Assembly: GCA_027574665.1 (NCBI GenBank)
Contig: CM050654.1
Span: 39,851,222-39,915,221, forward strand
Length of the DNA stretch: 64,000 nt
Reading direction: 5' to 3'
Origin: Rhynochetos jubatus
Lineage: Eukaryota; Chordata; Aves; Eurypygiformes; Rhynochetidae
In this document: positions 35,179-48,060 of the stretch, in pieces
Numbering within the stretch: position 1 is the first letter of the stretch
Layout of the letters: every line of letters starts with the position of its first letter
Program-made: the position numbers and the translations under genes
Notes under the pieces: model-generated
Seen by the model: only the letters and a program-made list of their open reading frames with translations
Databases searched by the model: none
Told to the model about the DNA's origin: nothing

Positions 35179-35400
35179 ACACAAAAGCTGGAGAGACACT
35201 TTTTACTTATACAAGGACGGGTAGTGACAGGACAAGGGGTAACGGGCTTAAACGGAAAGAGGGAGATTTAGATTAGATATACCATGAAGAAGTTCTTCCT
35301 GGAGTGGGTGGAGAGCACTGGGACAGGTTGCCCAGAGAAGCTGTGGATGCCCCATCCCTGGAAGTGTCCAAGGCCAGGCTGGATGAGGCTTCGAGCAACC
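35179..35400 (+). mobile_element. CR1 LINE fragment lacking its 3' tail
   Basis: Sense-strand CR1 3'-UTR sequence. It begins around AAAGCTGGAGAGACACTTTT and continues through GACAGGACAAGGGGTAACGG, GAGGGAGATTTAGATTAGAT, AAGAAGTTCTTCCTGGAG, GGGACAGGTTGCCCAGAGAA and GGATGCCCCATCCCTGGAAG to GGATGAGGCTTCGAGCAACC. There it stops abruptly and is followed by AAAAATAACCC. The last ~80 bp of the family, including the octamer tail, is missing. The copy must therefore have lost its end after insertion, because CR1 integrates from the 3' end. The segment just before AAGAAGTTC is slightly rearranged (ATACCATGAAG). Confidence 0.94.
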
Positions 35401-36542
35401 AAAAATAACCCTGATGTCCCTATTTTATTTACTATTTCAGTAAAATTTTGGTGCATACATTATAGGGTCCCAGATGAGTTGTTTGAAAACCAAATACTTT
35501 AGTTCTGAGTTTCCAGTACAATTACTGTTCTCCTTTTCTGTTTTTCTATCTAAAGTTTGCTTATTACTTGGTGTTCCATATCAAAAGCAAGAAAAGTTAG
35601 AGAAAATATTTTATGGTCTTAATAAAGCACTGTAGTTTAGGTCACAACTAGGCAGTAGATTCATAAATCTTCATGTAATCTTTAGATAAAGATTAAATAT
35701 TTCAATAAAACAAACCCCTATGAGAATTTAAGTATTAGGGGTTTAATTAAGAAAATTTTGCTTAGTTCACGTAAGACAAAATTATATTGAAATATATATT
35801 TGTGAGTCTTGTGACCCTGGCATTAGCTGCAGGTTACCACTAGGGCTTCGGGGGAAAAGGGAAAAAAGAAATATGGGATGCCTTTTGTATGTCAAATTGT
35901 TAATCAAGTGATGATTCACACTTCAAACTGGTCACTGCACACAAATACAGCCTCTGCAGTGAATTTTCACCTCTGGCTGAAGGAGGAGAACCACACAGAG
36001 TGACCCCTCCTCCAGTCCCAGTATGGCAGGAATAGGGATGGCTGATACTTGTGACAAAAATAAAATTAGAAAAATCCACCTGGAGAATTCAGAGTACAGA
36101 TTAGCTTCAGTCTCCTATTTCTCTACCAAGTCCTGGCTAAATCTGACATTTGCATTACCTATCTTAAGTCTTCAAATAGAAAATATTTTAATGTTGCTAG
36201 GTGCATGCTGAGTGTTTTGAAATACTCTATTAATACCACATTTTAATGTCAAAGTCATTTAGGAGCCTAAGTCTCATATAACTCTATTCGTAATATATAT
36301 TTTTAAAAATTTTATTCCGGAATCACATTAGGGCCATTTTAACATTTATATTAAGGCATTATGATAGGAATACAATAATTTTACATATCGTGGTTACTGT
36401 CAGCCTCACAGATATGCGTTTTCATTGCTTGAGTTTCTGGGTTCTTTTAGAAATAAAAATATCGTGACCTGGTTCTAGGGTGCCAGAAATTCCCCAGAGC
36501 AACTACAAAAATTAATCATCAGAAAGAGCTAAAAATTAAAGA

Positions 36543-36590
36543 AACTAAACATCAAAAAAGAACAAAAAACCCAGCCCAAAACACAGCCAC
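36543..36590. repeat. A/C-rich low-complexity patch
   Basis: AAAAAAGAACAAAAAACCC followed by AGCCCAAAACACAGCC. It is the same class as the patches at 4.97 and 45.44 kb. Confidence 0.6.
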
Positions 36591-36860
36591 ATCACACTAG
36601 CTAGTCCCACAGACACAAGCGCTGAACTTTACCTAACAAGATATCTATGCCCAAGCTGGTCATTCGTAACACCCTCAACAGTCAACAGACAGAAAAAGGT
36701 GCATCAAGGAAGTAATTTATTTAATTGCAAGGAATAAATGTAAAGCTCACTTCAGCTGCCCAGACCAAATGACCTGTGGGTCATCCAGATTACATGACAC
36801 AGGACATATGTACGGAGCACACGACCACCAGAAGTTGCGGCAGGAGCTTATTAGACAGGT

Positions 36861-36910
36861 AGGTGTGGCCAACTCAGCCATTATATTAGCCACACCTTAG
36901 AGGCTAATAT
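36861..36910. other. Two competing 9-bp stem-loops
   Basis: AGGTGTGGC (36861-36869) is complementary to GCCACACCT (36889-36897) across a 19-nt loop. ATATTAGCC (36883-36891) is complementary to GGCTAATAT (36902-36910) across a 10-nt loop. The two stems share GCC and cannot form together. A few single 9-bp stems are expected by chance in 64 kb, so only their overlap is notable. Confidence 0.4.
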
Positions 36911-39640
36911 TCCTCTCTGCTGCCTGTAATGGTACTCCAGATGACTAACCTATAGACATCCACAGTACAGACAGGTAGTCAGGGAGATGAAATCTAACCC
37001 ATGTGCCCCACCCCCCAAAACACACAAGGTCACAGCAAGCTGACCTGCAAACAAGACACAGATTTACCATCTGCTCTAACAAAGACTGAAACCACCTTCC
37101 AATGTCTCCAATGTTCTCTCCAAGAGACTCAAAATCAAGGACCCTTCTAGGCTTTTGACCACAGGGAGGAAAATACCAAAACTGTACTCGGGTAAGAGGT
37201 CTTCATTGAACTGATCACATTTTATGTAACATTTTTGTTGACTGAAGGAAGGTCTGGTCAAAAAAAAAGTTAAGAAAGCCTTATTTTAGTCTTACACGCT
37301 TATGAATTCGAAGCTTTTCAGCCACTGGAGGGAAAATACTGACTCCAACATCAAAATTTTACAATGGATTTCAATGACTGTTCTGAAAAAATTCCTGGAG
37401 TTTAAGGAGACTGAATAGAAGGTAGAAATGACACAGTTATTCTCCACATGCACTGTGGATTTCTTCCAACAGGTTCTATATTCCTTTACCTCTCCACTGA
37501 ATCTCCCAAAGTCAATTATTAATGTCTCTTGCCCCTTTACCTGTTCCTTCGTATTGAAAAAGCGGATGCTTTTCTCTGTCTGTAAACACTGACTTATTTT
37601 CCGTCCTGTGTTTCCAAGACTGCAAAAACTAAAGGGGAACTCTGCAACTAAGCTGGTTTTTAATAAAAAGTATTGTTTGGCTGGTTAGTTCCCACCCCCT
37701 GCCCCCCCGCAGTGATGTCAACGGGAAAGTTCACTGCTCTAGCAGTTGTTTGTCAATCCCCGATTCAACCAATAGAGGGAGCACGAGAGCACACAGAAAA
37801 GTGTTAACTAGCTACAACATAATCCTTAACTTAATGTTTTAATTTTTATTTTGGGGGAGTTCGTTTTCTTGAATATTCCCATCTGCCTCACCAGGTGACA
37901 AATGCATAAACTAGTGTAAGACGATCATGTTGCTCTGAGAAAAAAATTTAAAAATCCAGGCCCAAACCCAAGAAGTTTAGCAGTATAGATTAAGAGCTGG
38001 AAAGCTCTAACATAGCAGAAAAACAAACAACTTTCTTAAAATAGGCATCTTAATCATAATGCTGAATAACTTCCTATTTTAGTAACTGCCACAAAATATT
38101 TCTGACCACGTTCAGTACATGGCTTGTAATAAAATATAATCACAGCATTATTCATCAGGATCCACCAAAAATTATCAGTTCTGTTGAGTCCCTGGCCAAA
38201 CTTTTGTTTATTACCTAGCCGAAAAAAAGATAAAATTTGCTTGGTTTTGGATCTTTGTCCAGGTTCATCCAAAATTTGCTGAATTCCCAAAGTTTTTCCA
38301 CAAATTCTTCATGTCTGACTGCCAGAAATTTTTGGACTCAGCTTGAGGGAACTTGGAGTGCTTTATGTTTGTTTTTTTAATCAAAACTATGGGAAATTAA
38401 ATTATTTTTCATGGTTTGGGCTTGAAATCAAATACAACACTGCATTTCTAAGTGCACTTCATTTCAACTTTTCAGTTTTATTTTAACCTCAAAGTGAGAT
38501 CAAGAGGACAAAGTCCTTGCTCATATTGTGAGCAATCACATGGTTTTTACTGGTGATATTCCAGTCTTACACCATTTTAAATGAAAACTTTCAGGTGCAT
38601 TTCAAGGCTGAGAGGGGAAAAAAATACCTACAGCTCTTTCCATGAATCATAGTAAACCACTGAGCTGAACATCCTTCTCATTACAGTGCACAAAACTATG
38701 CTATGCTTTGGGTTACAAATGCCTACCAGAGGACTGAGCACAGTAACATGACTAAATATATGTAAGATTATAGCTTGAAATGTCATGGAAGAGCAATTAA
38801 ATAAAATTCTGTTCTTTAGCCTGGACTTAAAGTCCTTTTAAGACCCAGTAACTTATTTGGAACAGCTTTAAAAATGGTGAAATATCCCACTCTAGATTTT
38901 TGGTTTTTACTTTTGGTAAAATTAATCATCAAAACAAAAGGTCTTACTGTTTTATTTTTAGTTCCTATCCAAAGCAACCAATTCTCTGTAAAACAGAAGT
39001 ATTCTACTTCTTACCATTTCACATATGAAGTATGGAGCGCTACAGTTTTGTAGAGTAACAGGAAGGGAAAAACAGGGAGAATAAGAAAAATCAAAAATTT
39101 TCACTCAACTTCATACATTCAATCTCATATGCATTAAAATTCTCCAGAACTTCTGTATAAAGCCACTTGGTTATTTCCTTATACAACAACACGACTCACA
39201 ACCAAAGTCCTGAGATCAGTATTCCATCATTTAAAAAGAACAGATCCCTTCCAGTCTTTTCATCTTTGAAGAATTTTAGTTTGGCCACCGAGTATGCCAG
39301 CAAAACTTCTTTCTGCTCCTGGTAGACCACTGCAGAATCACAGCCCAAATAATCAAACTCAAGGGTAGGTCTCATATTAAAGTCCAACTAGGCATTCAAA
39401 CGATAAGGGAAAAAAAGAAAATCTTCCAGAATATTTGAATACTTTAGCATACTCAAAGACCATGAATAGGTCTACCAGTATCTTTCATACAATCCCTGCA
39501 TTTTATATGTTGGCTAGCTAGAGTCTTAACTGCTACAGTAGGACTTCAAGAAATTCCCATGTAGTATTTTAATATTCTTTTGAACTGAGTTACTGCACTG
39601 CTCAGGCTATATCTTTTTTCATTCATGAATCATTTTCTTC

Positions 39641-40000
39641 TGCTGTCTATTTCCCATCTCGTGCGAGCTGAGGCTAATATTTTCTTATCTATATTCAAAT
39701 ATTTATTTATATATATTCAGCAAGCATGAATCTGCCCAAGTGTCATTAAAGCACTATATTTCTTGCACCTATTTAAAGCAGGCCCCCATTTTGAAAGGTC
39801 AGTGTGTGTAAACAATGTGTTTATTGGTTTCCAATTAGCTCTATATCACATTTGTGCAGCTGAAAGTTGTTATTCTCATAGCTAAGTTTTGCAAAAAATC
39901 AAGCTCATTATACACATCATATAAGAAATAATGGCAATGTCAAGGATAACCGGCCACATTTAGGTCACTACACTTAAGTCAAGATTCCCATGAGCTTATT
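39641..40000. other. Candidate conserved non-coding block
   Basis: AT-rich, non-repetitive sequence with many homeobox-type cores (CCAATTAG, TCATTAAAG, TTTATTGG) and retained CpGs (CTCGTGCGAG, AACCGGCC). The palindrome-like CTCGTGCGAG lies at 39659-39668. There is no open frame. The interpretation rests on composition alone. Confidence 0.22.
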
Positions 40001-40189
40001 CATTATATTAGGGTTCTGGTGGAGATTTATATCTGCAAACGTGAGATGCACAAGTGATTAATAATTATAGATCCTTTCAACTTTTTGCTACATCACAGCA
40101 AGGCACCAACACCTACAAAAAGCTGACTTTCTGAACTTAATGGCTAAGAGTTTTCTGAAAAATAAGCTCCACTTCAAGCGTCCAAAAAT

Positions 40190-40270
40190 AGTACCCAGAA
40201 ACTGAGACCCTAAAATATTATTGTTTCATACATGAAAGGGATAAATGGCTTACATAGCATGTGAAAGCAG
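40190..40270 (-). repeat. Possible MIR-like SINE remnant
   Basis: AGAAACTGAGACCC, then ATAAATGGCTTACATAGCATG, then GCAGAGATAGAATCCTGACTG follow the order of a reverse-complement MIR: AACTGAGGCNC, then AAGTGACTTGCCTAGCATCAC, then GGCAGAGCTGGGATTCGAAC. It is highly diverged. Confidence 0.35.
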
Positions 40271-43200
40271 AGATAGAATCCTGACTGAAAAATACTACCT
40301 AAATTGTATTTCACATGATTAAAAGAACCAGATAATGACTATTTGAGTTACAGAAGACTTTGAAAAAGCCCTGCTTATAGAAAAAATTTCAATATCATTT
40401 TTATTTCATATAGATTAATATCAACACTATAGTATAAGCATTTTAAAATGGTAAACCAAGAACACTGAGGCACTGTTGATGGTACCGGTATCCGTGTACA
40501 CAGGACACCTACATAAAATGCAGGAGACATGGCAAAAATAAGAGACAGAGCTAATCTTACTTTATGGCGACTCAGAGGAATGCACAATGCTGTACTACTG
40601 TACTGTCAGGTAATCTACTGCCTCTTTAAATAAATCTAAATATTAGGTCTAGGAGGGATCAACCTGAGAAAAATGCTAAAATATAACTGCTAAAGTTAAT
40701 ACTCGCTTAATACTTGCTTTTCTACAAGACCTAAAATGAAAAGGCTTTCCAACTATTATAAGATGTACAGTCTTAATCTACATTTCAATAAGATATTTAA
40801 AGGCAATGCTGAAACTGTCAAGGACCTTTTCTTAAGCCTGAGAGAGGCCTACAAAGGAATGCTGACAGTTTCGTTTTCTGTGACATGGAAGCATTATTTT
40901 ATCAAGAAAAATGTTATTATATTCATTTTAGCGCTCCTCTTTGCGGACTCTTCAAAACCCCCAGATGTATTTGGTGGCACAAATGCTATAGTACCACTTG
41001 TGTTGTCAGGAGCCCTTACAATAAAGGTAGATGAAGAGATTAGCATAAACGTACATTCTTCTGTCACTGTTTATACAGAAAGCTAAGAATGAAATTAGAA
41101 TGTAGTTTCTGAGATACCTATAAACTGTAAATGTACTCTAAAATCTGTCATTGAACCTGTTGTTTTCCTGTAAGGGCCAAAAAAGTACGGAGGGTTTTTT
41201 AGAAGGGATCTTCATTGTTAAAATTTATATGCCTATCATCAATATTTTTTCCTTCTTTATGTTAAATAAACTTTTCATATTTTCATTTTTAGTCTGTTGT
41301 TGACATTTTAGGAATAGCATATCACACAACTTGTTAAATTAACTCTTTCATTAATAACATGGCTCCAGTTAGAAAAAAGCTTTTCTTCTTATGTGAATGT
41401 ATACATAAAAACCATAAACAGTTTCCAATTAGTCACATGTGGATTCAAATGCAGACTCATATGCCATAAACCAACACTGAAGTGTATAAGAAACTGTCAG
41501 TCAGATCAAAAGTCAATCCAAAATCATCCCATTTGCAGAGCTGAGATGCTGTCACAGTTAGTTAGCCATAAATGTTTAAAACAGCAACCAAACTTTTATT
41601 CTAATTGAGCATGAGTTGAAAGGCTGCATGCTTTGATGTCTTTGCTTTTATCATTTGTATATAGCTTAAAACAGCAGGATATTATTTTTTTTTTTCTCTT
41701 CTTAGAAATAGGAGACATGACTTCTTATTGAAAATATACAGGTAGGTCAAGCTGTATTTGTGGAGCCAATGTATGGTTTTCAATCATGCGTATAATCACT
41801 TACAGCACTAGTCCGCAAAAGTGCAATTACAGTAGTTTCTCATTACTATTTAACCTTTTCTTCCTGCCAATTGTTGACCAAACTATAACAAAAGTTGCAT
41901 CTTTGGACTATTAACTGGTATGAGATCCTGCATCTCTTTGAGAAACCAGTCCCAATGACTTCAATGGCATCATCATTTTTCTATCCTTTAATTTTTCAGG
42001 AGGCGAGAGGGCAGCAGAGCCTTTTTGCAGGAAGCGTTATTTCAGCAGATGCCTACACTCTGAGAACATGTTAACAGAAATTTGAGAGGCAGCAATGAAA
42101 AGTCCAGGTCTAATCTCATTACAGAAACACTTATACAAGGCAAACACAGAAAAAACGCCAGTGGGGTGGAGCAAATGCAGAAAAGGAGCCCCTCCCTGCA
42201 GTTCAAGGCAGAGCAGGAACACACCCAACTCAGGGTGCCTCAGGCTATCCCTCCTCTTTTTTTATTAGCCAAATTCAGCTGAAAGCTTAGCAACCCAACA
42301 TTCACACCTCTCACTTGACTGGGACCATAACAAAAAGGTCTTACTACATTTGATATATACACCACAGCATTCCCAAAATTCAGCTGCCTGACAGTCTTTC
42401 CCTATGTGGGATGATCCAGGGGTTAAACTTCATGCTGGAAGTTATGCCCCAGTGCGGCTGAGGCTGGGCAAGGTCACTACACCCATGTGGAATCATTGGA
42501 GAAGATGACGCTGAACCTGTACCTGCATATGCACACCTGGATCACTTCTCCCCCGACAGCACACCAGCCTCTGTCAAAAGCTACGTCGATTGCCAGCACA
42601 GAGGAGTGGGCAAAAAGGAGGGGAAGTGAAGGGGGAGCAAGGAGAAGACTACATCTCCATGATACAGGGACTTTCCACCTTTCCTGTGCTGATCTACACA
42701 TCTTGGACAGGACGAGTCCACAGACAGCTGGCCCCATCCTACACAGAGGTGTCCCAGCATTAGCCTTGTTATGGTTCTATCAGTGGGAGGAAACCGACAC
42801 AGATATAGTCACTGAGTGCCATCTATGACCAGCTGGCTTAATTAGTATAGAATAACAGCAGCAGAACAGTCCATTGGCTAATGAGCCATGTCTCTGATGA
42901 ACTGGCCCCTCCTGCACTTTCTGCACCAGTCTAGTCTGCTGTAATGTTACATCCCTGAGGAAGGGGTTGCAAATGCTGTCCCTGAGGACAGCCATCCTCT
43001 TTCAACCACCACAGATCTTGCTCCCAAGAACACCTTACTGCTCATGTGGTTCAGCATTTGTGTAAATCCTAGCTCCTTCTCCTCAGAAGGGAATTAAGCA
43101 GGAATTTATTGCAATCTGAAGAAAGCAGTTTCAGCACACCTCTACAGGAACGAGGGGAGAAATTTAAGAGGGAACATCAAGGCAGCTATTCCTTGGCTTG

Positions 43201-43560
43201 GAATTACAACCTTCCATGTTTAGGCTTGCATATATTTTGTGCCAAAACTCACATGGGTGTGTATGTAACCAAATAGTTATCAGAACTAACCCACACTGAC
43301 AGACAACAAAAATTGACCCAGCTTCACAAAAGGGACTAACAACCGGGAACGTCAGGAGAGGAAACGGCGCATGACCTCTCCTTAAGTCTTCACAGAAGGC
43401 ACTTGACAGTGCGACAGCTCCTCCTGACAGAAATTACCATAAAGTTTCCTGTGACCTGAAGGTCATAACTGAGAGCAAGAAACCATTGTGTCAGGGACTG
43501 TACGAAAAAGTGCTAAGGTACAAATTGAAGTACCTAAAATACAGATGGGAAAGGATTATG
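40271..43560. other. Non-coding stretch
   Basis: No gene is recognised. A 116-codon plus-strand frame at 40736-41086 has a hydrophobic stretch in its middle but no known domain and no splice context. A second unsupported frame of 113 codons lies at 42487-42828, in a GC-richer segment. A T13 run lies near 41685-41697. Confidence 0.55.
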
Positions 43561-43569
43561 AGAAAATTA

Positions 43570-43750
43570 TGACTCTTATTTTCCAGATGAAAAGCAGAAG
43601 AAAGCGAGACCTATTTTGCTCTCACCTTTTTTTCTTTAAGGAATAGTGTAACTTCACTGCTTCCAACAAGAGATAAAGCAACCTTTGATGGTTTGTCCAA
43701 GAAAACCCCAGAAATCTGTGGCAAAGCTGGGACTCTACACAGCCAGAGGT
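43570..43750 (-). repeat. Possible MIR-like SINE split by an insertion
   Basis: TTATTTTCCAGATGAAAAGCAGAAG and TTTTGCTCTCACC at 43576-43627 resemble the reverse MIR segment CATTTTACAGATGAGGAAACTGAGG and TTTGCTCAAGGTCAC. After about 85 unrelated bases, TCTGTGGCAAAGCTGGGACTC at 43716-43736 resembles the next MIR segment, TCTGTGGCAGAGCTGGGATTC. The order and strand agree, which makes chance less likely. Confidence 0.42.
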
Positions 43751-45437
43751 CCATTCATAACACCATCCTAATTCCCGTGAACTGTTAGCCAAAAGGTGAT
43801 TACAGAGAGCCTCCTCGAACATTTTTCACATTGAAACAATGCCCAGTGTATTCCCTCCAGATATTCTGTCAGAGCTTCTCCTCTCCCTCTCTGCCTTGCT
43901 GGACAGGGTGCCAGATATATTGGCCATACGGTGGCAGTGGCGATGGTACTCATTTGTACAACTTAGCTTTAGTTTGATATTTAAAAAGGCTGCAGGATCT
44001 GTGGGAACAGGGTATCTAGCAATGATTGCGGCCATTATTTTTCTCTTTTATACTGCTACCTTTTAAACTATGCTTGAGATCTTTGTTGTTGTCTAGTACC
44101 CTGTGGCACTGGCCTGGCGTGATGAGACTTCGTCGAGATACAGCACATAAAAGCATACACTGTAAGTGTGACGAATTGCAATGACAAGGTTGGGTTGGAG
44201 GTAACTTGTGAATGATCTAGTGAATTGAAAATGCCTGCATGCTCTGCCTAGTAGCAGTGAAATAAAGAATATGGGCAGTGCCAGTTGCGTGCTACAGGCA
44301 GGAGCCTTGCTGAGAACACAGGAGAAACACACCATACCTTATTAACACGCCCAGCTTCTCAACGAGCTCTTTAGAAAACAAATATATAGCATCAGCAATC
44401 AACCATATTATTATTAATAATGCAGTTAAAATGTGTGGAGGAGGTGAATTTGGTATGAATCCAGCATTTGAATTATGTAGTATTAAAATGAAAATCTCTT
44501 GCTTAGGTACCCAGAGAACGCAGACGTTGCTATAAAAACCCAATACACAGCATACAAAGGCATGCAACTAACTAAAACCCAGCTCAAGTCATGAATAAAA
44601 ACAATGCAATAATTCTTTGCACTCTAGAGCATCTTTCAAAAAATCATTCTGCATGCATTCCTTGGTAAATACAACATCCTTGCAAGATAGATGAGGAATG
44701 AACAGTATCCTGGCTTTCAGGATGGGAAACAGTCAAAAATAATCCCACAGCCCAACATCATTGGAAAATTATTGATCAGAGCACACTGTGATCATGACGT
44801 ATTACCCTTACACGGCATTTTAGCGTAGTCTTTGAGATAGGTATCTCTTCAGTTCATCCCAAAGAGAAATGCCAAAGTCCCTTTCCTTTCCCTAGGCCAT
44901 CAGAATGATGTTGGCTGAGCTATCGTAGACACTCTCTTCCTTGATTTCTATTTATCACCTCCCCTCATGTGCATCACCTTCTTTATCTGCATAAACCTAC
45001 AAGAATAAAACTGTATAGTATCTGTGATCAAACATATCTCAGTTCAAATCAAAACTCAAATTTACAATCACATTGTTCATGGTGACATAGTATGACAGAC
45101 ACAAATGTACAGAAAAAAAGGACACAATTTCTGTCATTACAGTTAATTCCCTGAAAATACAGTAAAAAATACAGGCTTAAACTAAAATGCAGTCATGATG
45201 CTTCAGTGTTTCCCCATTCCAAAATGTAAAAGCTATAGCATTGTATAAACCAAAGCTTACGTCTTATTGCTGGTATAACTTACATAGATCATCTTTATAG
45301 CGTGGCATGTTCAGGACTTGATTTTTAACTTACTCCACCTCTGCAATACTTGAGATATTTTTCAATAAAAATTGAAGTATAAAAATGAGAAATCCACTTC
45401 CAGCCTAGAGTATCAACTGGGACATCCATTATAATAA

Positions 45438-45486
45438 CAACAACAACAAAAAAAACCAAACAACACACCACCAAAACCCCTACCCC
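45438..45486. repeat. A/C-rich low-complexity patch
   Basis: AACAACAACAACAAAAAAAA, then CCAAACAACACACCACC, then AAAACCCCTACCCC. Confidence 0.7.
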
Positions 45487-45581
45487 ACAACACTTCTTTT
45501 CTCTTGATAAGCCTTTCCCAGAGAACAAATAAAGCATTGCAACTCTAGGGAAGGTCTGGTATTTAACAACAATCTAGTATC

Positions 45582-45599
45582 GTGTGTGTGTGTGTGTGT
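45582..45599. repeat. (GT)9 microsatellite
   Basis: Nine perfect GT units. Confidence 0.9.
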
Positions 45600-46736
45600 T
45601 ATATTTTCCCAAAGTTGTTCAACACCTTCACATTCCTTCCACCCACCAACCGATAGGCCAACAAGCCTCCTTAAAACTTAAATAATATAGCTTTTCCTCT
45701 ATTTAACCACTACTGTGGGATTTAAATGACTTCCAGACGTAATTTTAATATTAACTCACTTTAGATTGAGGCCTCTACATATTTTACCCCTAATCTTTTT
45801 CCATTCTGCTGCTGATAACCCCATCACAACCTTTGCTTGTGAGAGTCAGTGTTTCATTAACTCTGTTCAGCTTTTTTATTGAATCTATGAGATATAAGTT
45901 TACCTGTTTTCAACATTAAACCTTTTGTTTAAAAATGGCTTCAAAGAATATTAATCTAAACTATGTAATCTGTGAGTGATTGTCACGTAATGATTTAATT
46001 ATTCCATAGAGTGCTTGCCCTTCAAAAACTCTTTTAATAGGTATAAAACAATTATTGCTTTTCTTTTCCTTGAACTAAACAGTGAAATTATATATTCCAT
46101 TATGAAATAACAATAACCACAACTAGATAGTGATTTAAACAACAACACCTAAAGCTCTTGGAGCTCTTTATTTTTGTGAAACACTAGAAGATAAGCAGTT
46201 TTTAATGTATCTTTACATATGTACATCATTTTTGTGGGCACAAAACATGTAGGTCATTGTCATAACAGGTGTAAATGGAGATTTCAGCTAGGTGTTGGCC
46301 TTTCATGTAGTGTGCCTAAAGGAGGAGAACACATCATGGACACTAAATGAAGACAGTTGAATAAACTGAAATTTTTTGTTAAAAGTAGAAAATACTCTGA
46401 ATGCCACAGTAGATTTAGTTTAGTTTTCCACACTGGATTTGCAAAGAAGGTAGTGGCAAGTGGAAGCAGAGTCAAAAAGTATCTATCATCAAGGAATAAT
46501 AAGATCTGCAACAACTAGGTGTCATACTTTTCTGTACAGTAGGGGATGGACCTTTGAGAGGCTCTTGAACACCAAGAATCATGCCGATTTACCTCCCTCA
46601 GTGTGCACCGTGCACTTGATGAGGTCGCCAGTGGTAAGAGTCCTACGTTTATGAACAAGGACACTGCATCTCACTGTTTCTTTTCAAAGTGTAATCATTT
46701 TTGATAAATGAATGGAACTACACTGAAGGAGAAAGA

Positions 46737-46752
46737 AAACAAACAAACAAAC
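46737..46752. repeat. (AAAC)4 microsatellite
   Basis: Four perfect AAAC units followed by CCAAC. Confidence 0.8.
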
Positions 46753-47199
46753 CCAACATACAATAATGAAACAAACGTTGTGAAAACCTTTCCAGCAGAA
46801 ACTAGCTATAACCACCCTGAAGGTCAGAACACACAAGGACATGATACCAATTCCTTCTGATTATCCAGGGAATAGTTACTCATCAGGGATAAATAGTCCA
46901 TTTTTGAGGAAAGACCAGAAACAAGGAGACAGAAGCCTTTTATTTCAATACACAGAGCTAACCAAGACTCATATATGACAGAGATCTAAACCCATATAAC
47001 TTTTTTCCTTTTTTTTATTAACGTGTTTCAAGTTGATCTTGATAAGCCACTGAATTTTTGTATAAAGGTTTATATCTGACAAATAGTTCTAGACTGATCT
47101 GCTTTTTTTTTTTTAATTCAGTGTGTCCATTGTGGGACAAACAATTTTTCCTCCTTTATTCAAAAATTCTGAATTGCAAATTGCTGTAAAACCAGCAGT

Positions 47200-48060
47200 A
47201 ATTTTTACACCACCTTTCTGGTATTGTAAGACAAAACACCTCATCCCTGTCGATTAATGATGTTAACCGATGGCCACCATCATCTGATTACCGTCACGGA
47301 ATGTTTTCTCTATTAAAAAAATTGGCTGATACTTTAACAGAAACATTATTCAGAAGTTATACTCCCATATCTTAAAATTTGAAGTATTCTGTCAGGCAGA
47401 AAGGAAGAAAAAAACATGGGGTTCCCCCTCCCGTGCCCTTTGCTTTTCACATAGCTGATGAAAAGAAAAACGTTTCCAGTTTTGCTGTGCATTTTGCTGT
47501 AAATTTGTCACACATCCCTAGTAATTTCTACCAAATGTGGTTAGTAGCTCCAGTGACAGTTTTGTTAGGAGGAAATCACAAGCCTTAAATATATATATAT
47601 ATATGTGTGTGTGCACATTTTATTAGTTTCTTTTTTGAAAATCGTTATCATTGCTGCAAATATGTCTCCATCGGAGAAGTGGAACACTAAGGAAACCATC
47701 GCAAGGAGGAGGATGTGAGGCATCTTATCGCAGCAATGAGTGGGAGTGCATTTCCTTGTAGTTGCTGTAATCGTAGTGGTAATTCTTAACTAAAAGGCCA
47801 TAATGATAACATCTAGAAAATGGCACAGTGCTCTCTGTAATGTAAAATGAATATTCCAGAGCAGAATGATAACCAGCTGTAAACAAAACAAATTAATTCA
47901 TAAAAATTATATAGCCTCACTTTGCATTGCTTTAAAGATAAATAGGTGAAGGGTGAAGGAAGCTTCAAAACAGGACTTTTTAAGCTGCTTTTTATTTTTT
48001 TGAAAACATCTGAAGGAGGAAGAGCTTTGCAAGGGGGAAGCTCCAAAATTGCCATTTCAA
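47200..48060. promoter_or_regulatory. Candidate conserved non-coding cluster
   Basis: A single-copy-looking, AT-rich block that keeps CpGs in TF-site-like contexts: GTCGATTAATGATG, TTAACCGATGG, ATTACCGTCACGG, AATCGTTATC, CATCGGAG, CTTATCGCAG and TAATCGTAG. Such retention in a CpG-poor region suggests constraint. It is broken at 47589-47613 by a compound (AT)n(GT)n microsatellite. There is no coding frame of note. The target gene is unknown. Confidence 0.3.
47589..47613. repeat. (AT)n(GT)n compound microsatellite
   Basis: About eight AT units continue directly into about five GT units. Confidence 0.9.

Larger units (their letters stand above)
35401..39640. other. Non-coding stretch
   Basis: No gene is recognised. 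An A/C-rich patch lies at 36543-36590. Two mutually exclusive 9-bp perfect stems lie at 36861-36910. The segment 35700-36480 is AT-rich. A 63-codon minus-strand frame at 39196-39387 has a protein-like mix of charged and hydrophobic residues and an upstream CTGCAG, but no known domain. Confidence 0.55.
43751..47199. other. Non-coding stretch
   Basis: No gene is recognised. An A/C-rich patch lies at 45438-45486, a (GT)9 microsatellite at 45582-45599 and (AAAC)n at 46737-46752. The T12 run at 47103-47114 lies near the end. Short frames are unsupported. Confidence 0.6.

Noticed and set aside
36861..36910. Overlapping 9-bp stems as an RNA switch
   Set aside because: Each stem is within chance expectation, there is no transcript or terminator context, and this is a eukaryotic non-coding region. 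Kept only as a low-confidence feature.
39196..39387. 63-codon minus-strand frame with protein-like composition
   Set aside because: It looks more like real protein than its neighbours, but I cannot place it in any family and no gene structure surrounds it. Comparison with a bird proteome would settle it.
40736..41086. 116-codon plus-strand frame with a hydrophobic stretch
   Set aside because: No domain, no signal of a promoter or splice sites, and AT-rich codons typical of chance frames.
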